Shown one piece after another: positions 5,402 to 6,442 of a DNA stretch of 6,442 bases. Position 1 is the stretch's first letter. Every line of letters begins with the position of its first letter. This DNA comes from Methanomicrobia archaeon (GTDB taxonomy: Archaea > Halobacteriota > Syntropharchaeia > Alkanophagales > Methanospirareceae), in NCBI GenBank assembly GCA_016928455.1, contig JAFGKP010000147.1:1-6442 (forward strand), in the 5' to 3' direction. A program made the translations under genes and the position numbers. Under the pieces are notes generated by a model that worked only from the letters and a program-made list of their open reading frames with translations, did not search any database and was not told the DNA's origin.

Positions 5402-6442
5402 TTAGCCTTTGATAACTGCGATAGCCCGGAAGGCGGCGACTTTCTTCGCGATTCCTGCGACTTCGCAACTCCGCACGACCACTTCAGGATCTTTATAGGC
5501 CGCGGAAACCTCTTCCGCCAGCTCGCCGTACCGATCGTAGGGAACACCGCGCTTGCTCCGGACGTCGTGTTTCGCCCGTTCACGCGCCTTAACGAGTATC
5601 TGTCGCTTCTCTAACGCTGCTTTCACGTCACTGCCGCGATACTGCCGCATCGCCGCGGTTCTGCTCATCTCGCGTCCGGACCCGTGGGCGCAGCTCCCAA
5701 AGGTCTCCTCTTTCGCCGTCTCGGTACCCACGGCCAGGAAGCTTCGTGTGCCCATCGAGCCAGGGATCAACACAGGCTGCCCAACGTTCCGATATAGGGT
5801 TGGTAAGCGTTCATCACCTGCGGGGAACGCACGCGTCGCGCCTTTACGGTGCACGCACAGCTTTCGCCGCTTGCCCTCGACCACGTGCTCCTCCTCTTTC
5901 GCGATATTGTGCGCGATGTCGTAAACCAGCCGAATTTCCATCTCCTCCGCGCTTCTCCGCAGCGCCTCTTCGAATACTTTCCGTACCCAGTGCATGGCGA
6001 GCTGCCGGTTTGCGAAGGCGTAATTCGCACAGGAGCACATCGCTTCGAAATAATCCATGCCCGTGTCGGTCTTTAAATACGCGCAGGCCAGCTCGCGCTC
6101 CAGCTCGAGGATTTTGGCTAACTCGGGATCTTTGCCCATCTCGCGTTCGAATTTCCGGAGATAATAGGAGCAGACGCCGTGCGAGAAGCCTCGGCCACCG
6201 GTATGAATGAGCACGGTTACCTGACCCGGCTCGTTGATCCCAAAGGCTCGGGCCAGTTCTGGCTCGAAGATCTCGTCCACGACCTGGAGCTCTAAGAAAT
6301 GGTTACCGGAGCCGAGCGTGCCGAGCTGAGGTGCGCCACGCTGCTTTGATTTCTCATCGATCCTCGCGGGATTCGCCGCCTTCAAGCGCCCACCTTCCTC
6401 CGTGCGCTCGATGTCCTCCTCCCAGCCGTAGCCGTGCTCAAC
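5402..6442 (-). CDS. rtcB: RtcB 3'-phosphate RNA ligase, C-terminal 346 residues (cut by window edge)
   Basis: The frame is open from the window edge to TAA at 5404-5402. RtcB is about 480 residues, so roughly 135 N-terminal residues are missing. RtcB joins RNA 3'-phosphate or 2',3'-cyclic phosphate ends to 5'-hydroxyl ends using GTP and Mn2+, sealing spliced tRNA halves. In the visible part, GTLGSGNHFLEL (residues 41-52 of the fragment) holds a metal-binding His48 and IHTGGRG is at 79-85. YDIAHNIAKEEEH (174-186) holds a further metal His178. IPGSMGTRSF is at 226-235, and CAHGSGREMSRTAA (251-264) holds His253, the expected guanylylated histidine. The start codon is not in the window; a TTG at 6385 is internal because matching RtcB sequence (VEHGYGWEEDIERTEEGGRL) continues upstream of it. 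No intein is seen. About 15 extra basic residues lie near 286-305 before ELAEEVSAAYKD. Confidence 0.95.
   Translation of the reverse strand, partial: VEHGYGWEEDIERTEEGGRLKAANPARIDEKSKQRGAPQLGTLGSGNHFLELQVVDEIFEPELARAFGINEPGQVTVLIHTGGRGFSHGVCSYYLRKFEREMGKDPELAKILELERELACAYLKTDTGMDYFEAMCSCANYAFANRQLAMHWVRKVFEEALRRSAEEMEIRLVYDIAHNIAKEEEHVVEGKRRKLCVHRKGATRAFPAGDERLPTLYRNVGQPVLIPGSMGTRSFLAVGTETAKEETFGSCAHGSGREMSRTAAMRQYRGSDVKAALEKRQILVKARERAKHDVRSKRGVPYDRYGELAEEVSAAYKDPEVVVRSCEVAGIAKKVAAFRAIAVIKG

Noticed and set aside
5394..5468. Upstream extension of cmk by 25 codons
   Set aside because: It would overlap the rtcB 3' end and add an arginine-rich leader not found in the Cmk family, which starts exactly at MRITISG.
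5746..6210. A 154-codon plus-strand frame opposite rtcB
   Set aside because: Its arginine/proline/serine-rich content is typical of antisense translation; the minus strand encodes conserved RtcB motifs throughout.
6383..6385. TTG at 6385 as the rtcB start
   Set aside because: Nineteen further codons upstream continue conserved RtcB sequence to the window edge, so the gene is simply truncated by the window.
1..6442. tRNA genes, CRISPR repeats, insertion sequences, inteins
   Set aside because: No cloverleaf with a TPsiC-like arm, no spaced direct repeats, no transposase, and no intein splice motifs in RtcB were seen on either strand.

Overview
The window looks archaeal, most likely from a euryarchaeote-type lineage (methanogen or anaerobic methane-oxidiser relatives would fit, but the sequence does not settle it). 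The case rests on an archaeal-type CMP kinase, an RtcB RNA ligase, TATA/BRE-like promoters (TTTATATA, TTTAATAC with a purine-rich BRE), strong AGGAGG(T) ribosome binding sites and T-run termination signals. No bacterial -35/-10 promoters, tRNA, rRNA, CRISPR or mobile element were recognised. Coding density is high: no gene-free stretch exceeds 200 bases.

Layout, left to right. (1) Positions 1-467, minus strand: 5' part of an AIM24/TIGR00266-family gene, cut by the window edge. (2) Positions 468-664: a divergent intergenic region with a 6-bp inverted repeat, a clear TATA box and a 13-codon mini-ORF that ends inside the next gene's ribosome binding site. (3) Positions 665-985, plus strand: a small DUF4389-type membrane protein. 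(4) Positions 1100-2074, plus strand: an HtpX-like M48 membrane metalloprotease with an unexpected canonical EF-hand calcium loop. (5) Positions 2253-3229, plus strand: pspA and pspAA, overlapping by ATGA. (6) Positions 3289-4751, minus strand and convergent with the previous pair: a second htpX and pspAB, also overlapping by ATGA. (7) Positions 4866-6442, minus strand: the 3' three quarters of rtcB followed closely by cmk.

The core of the window (about 665-4751) reads as an envelope-stress island. PspA is an ESCRT-III-like membrane-remodelling protein. PspAA and PspAB are its recognised partner families. Two HtpX proteases probably do membrane-protein quality control, and a small DUF4389 membrane protein sits beside them. 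The two dyads, PspA-PspAA and HtpX-PspAB, are each translationally coupled and converge on a shared hairpin region. The most unusual single observation is the EF-hand inserted in the C-terminal part of the first HtpX and absent from its neighbour paralogue. It suggests a calcium-responsive protease in a Psp-type system. The rtcB-cmk pair is RNA repair and nucleotide metabolism and has no evident link to the stress genes.
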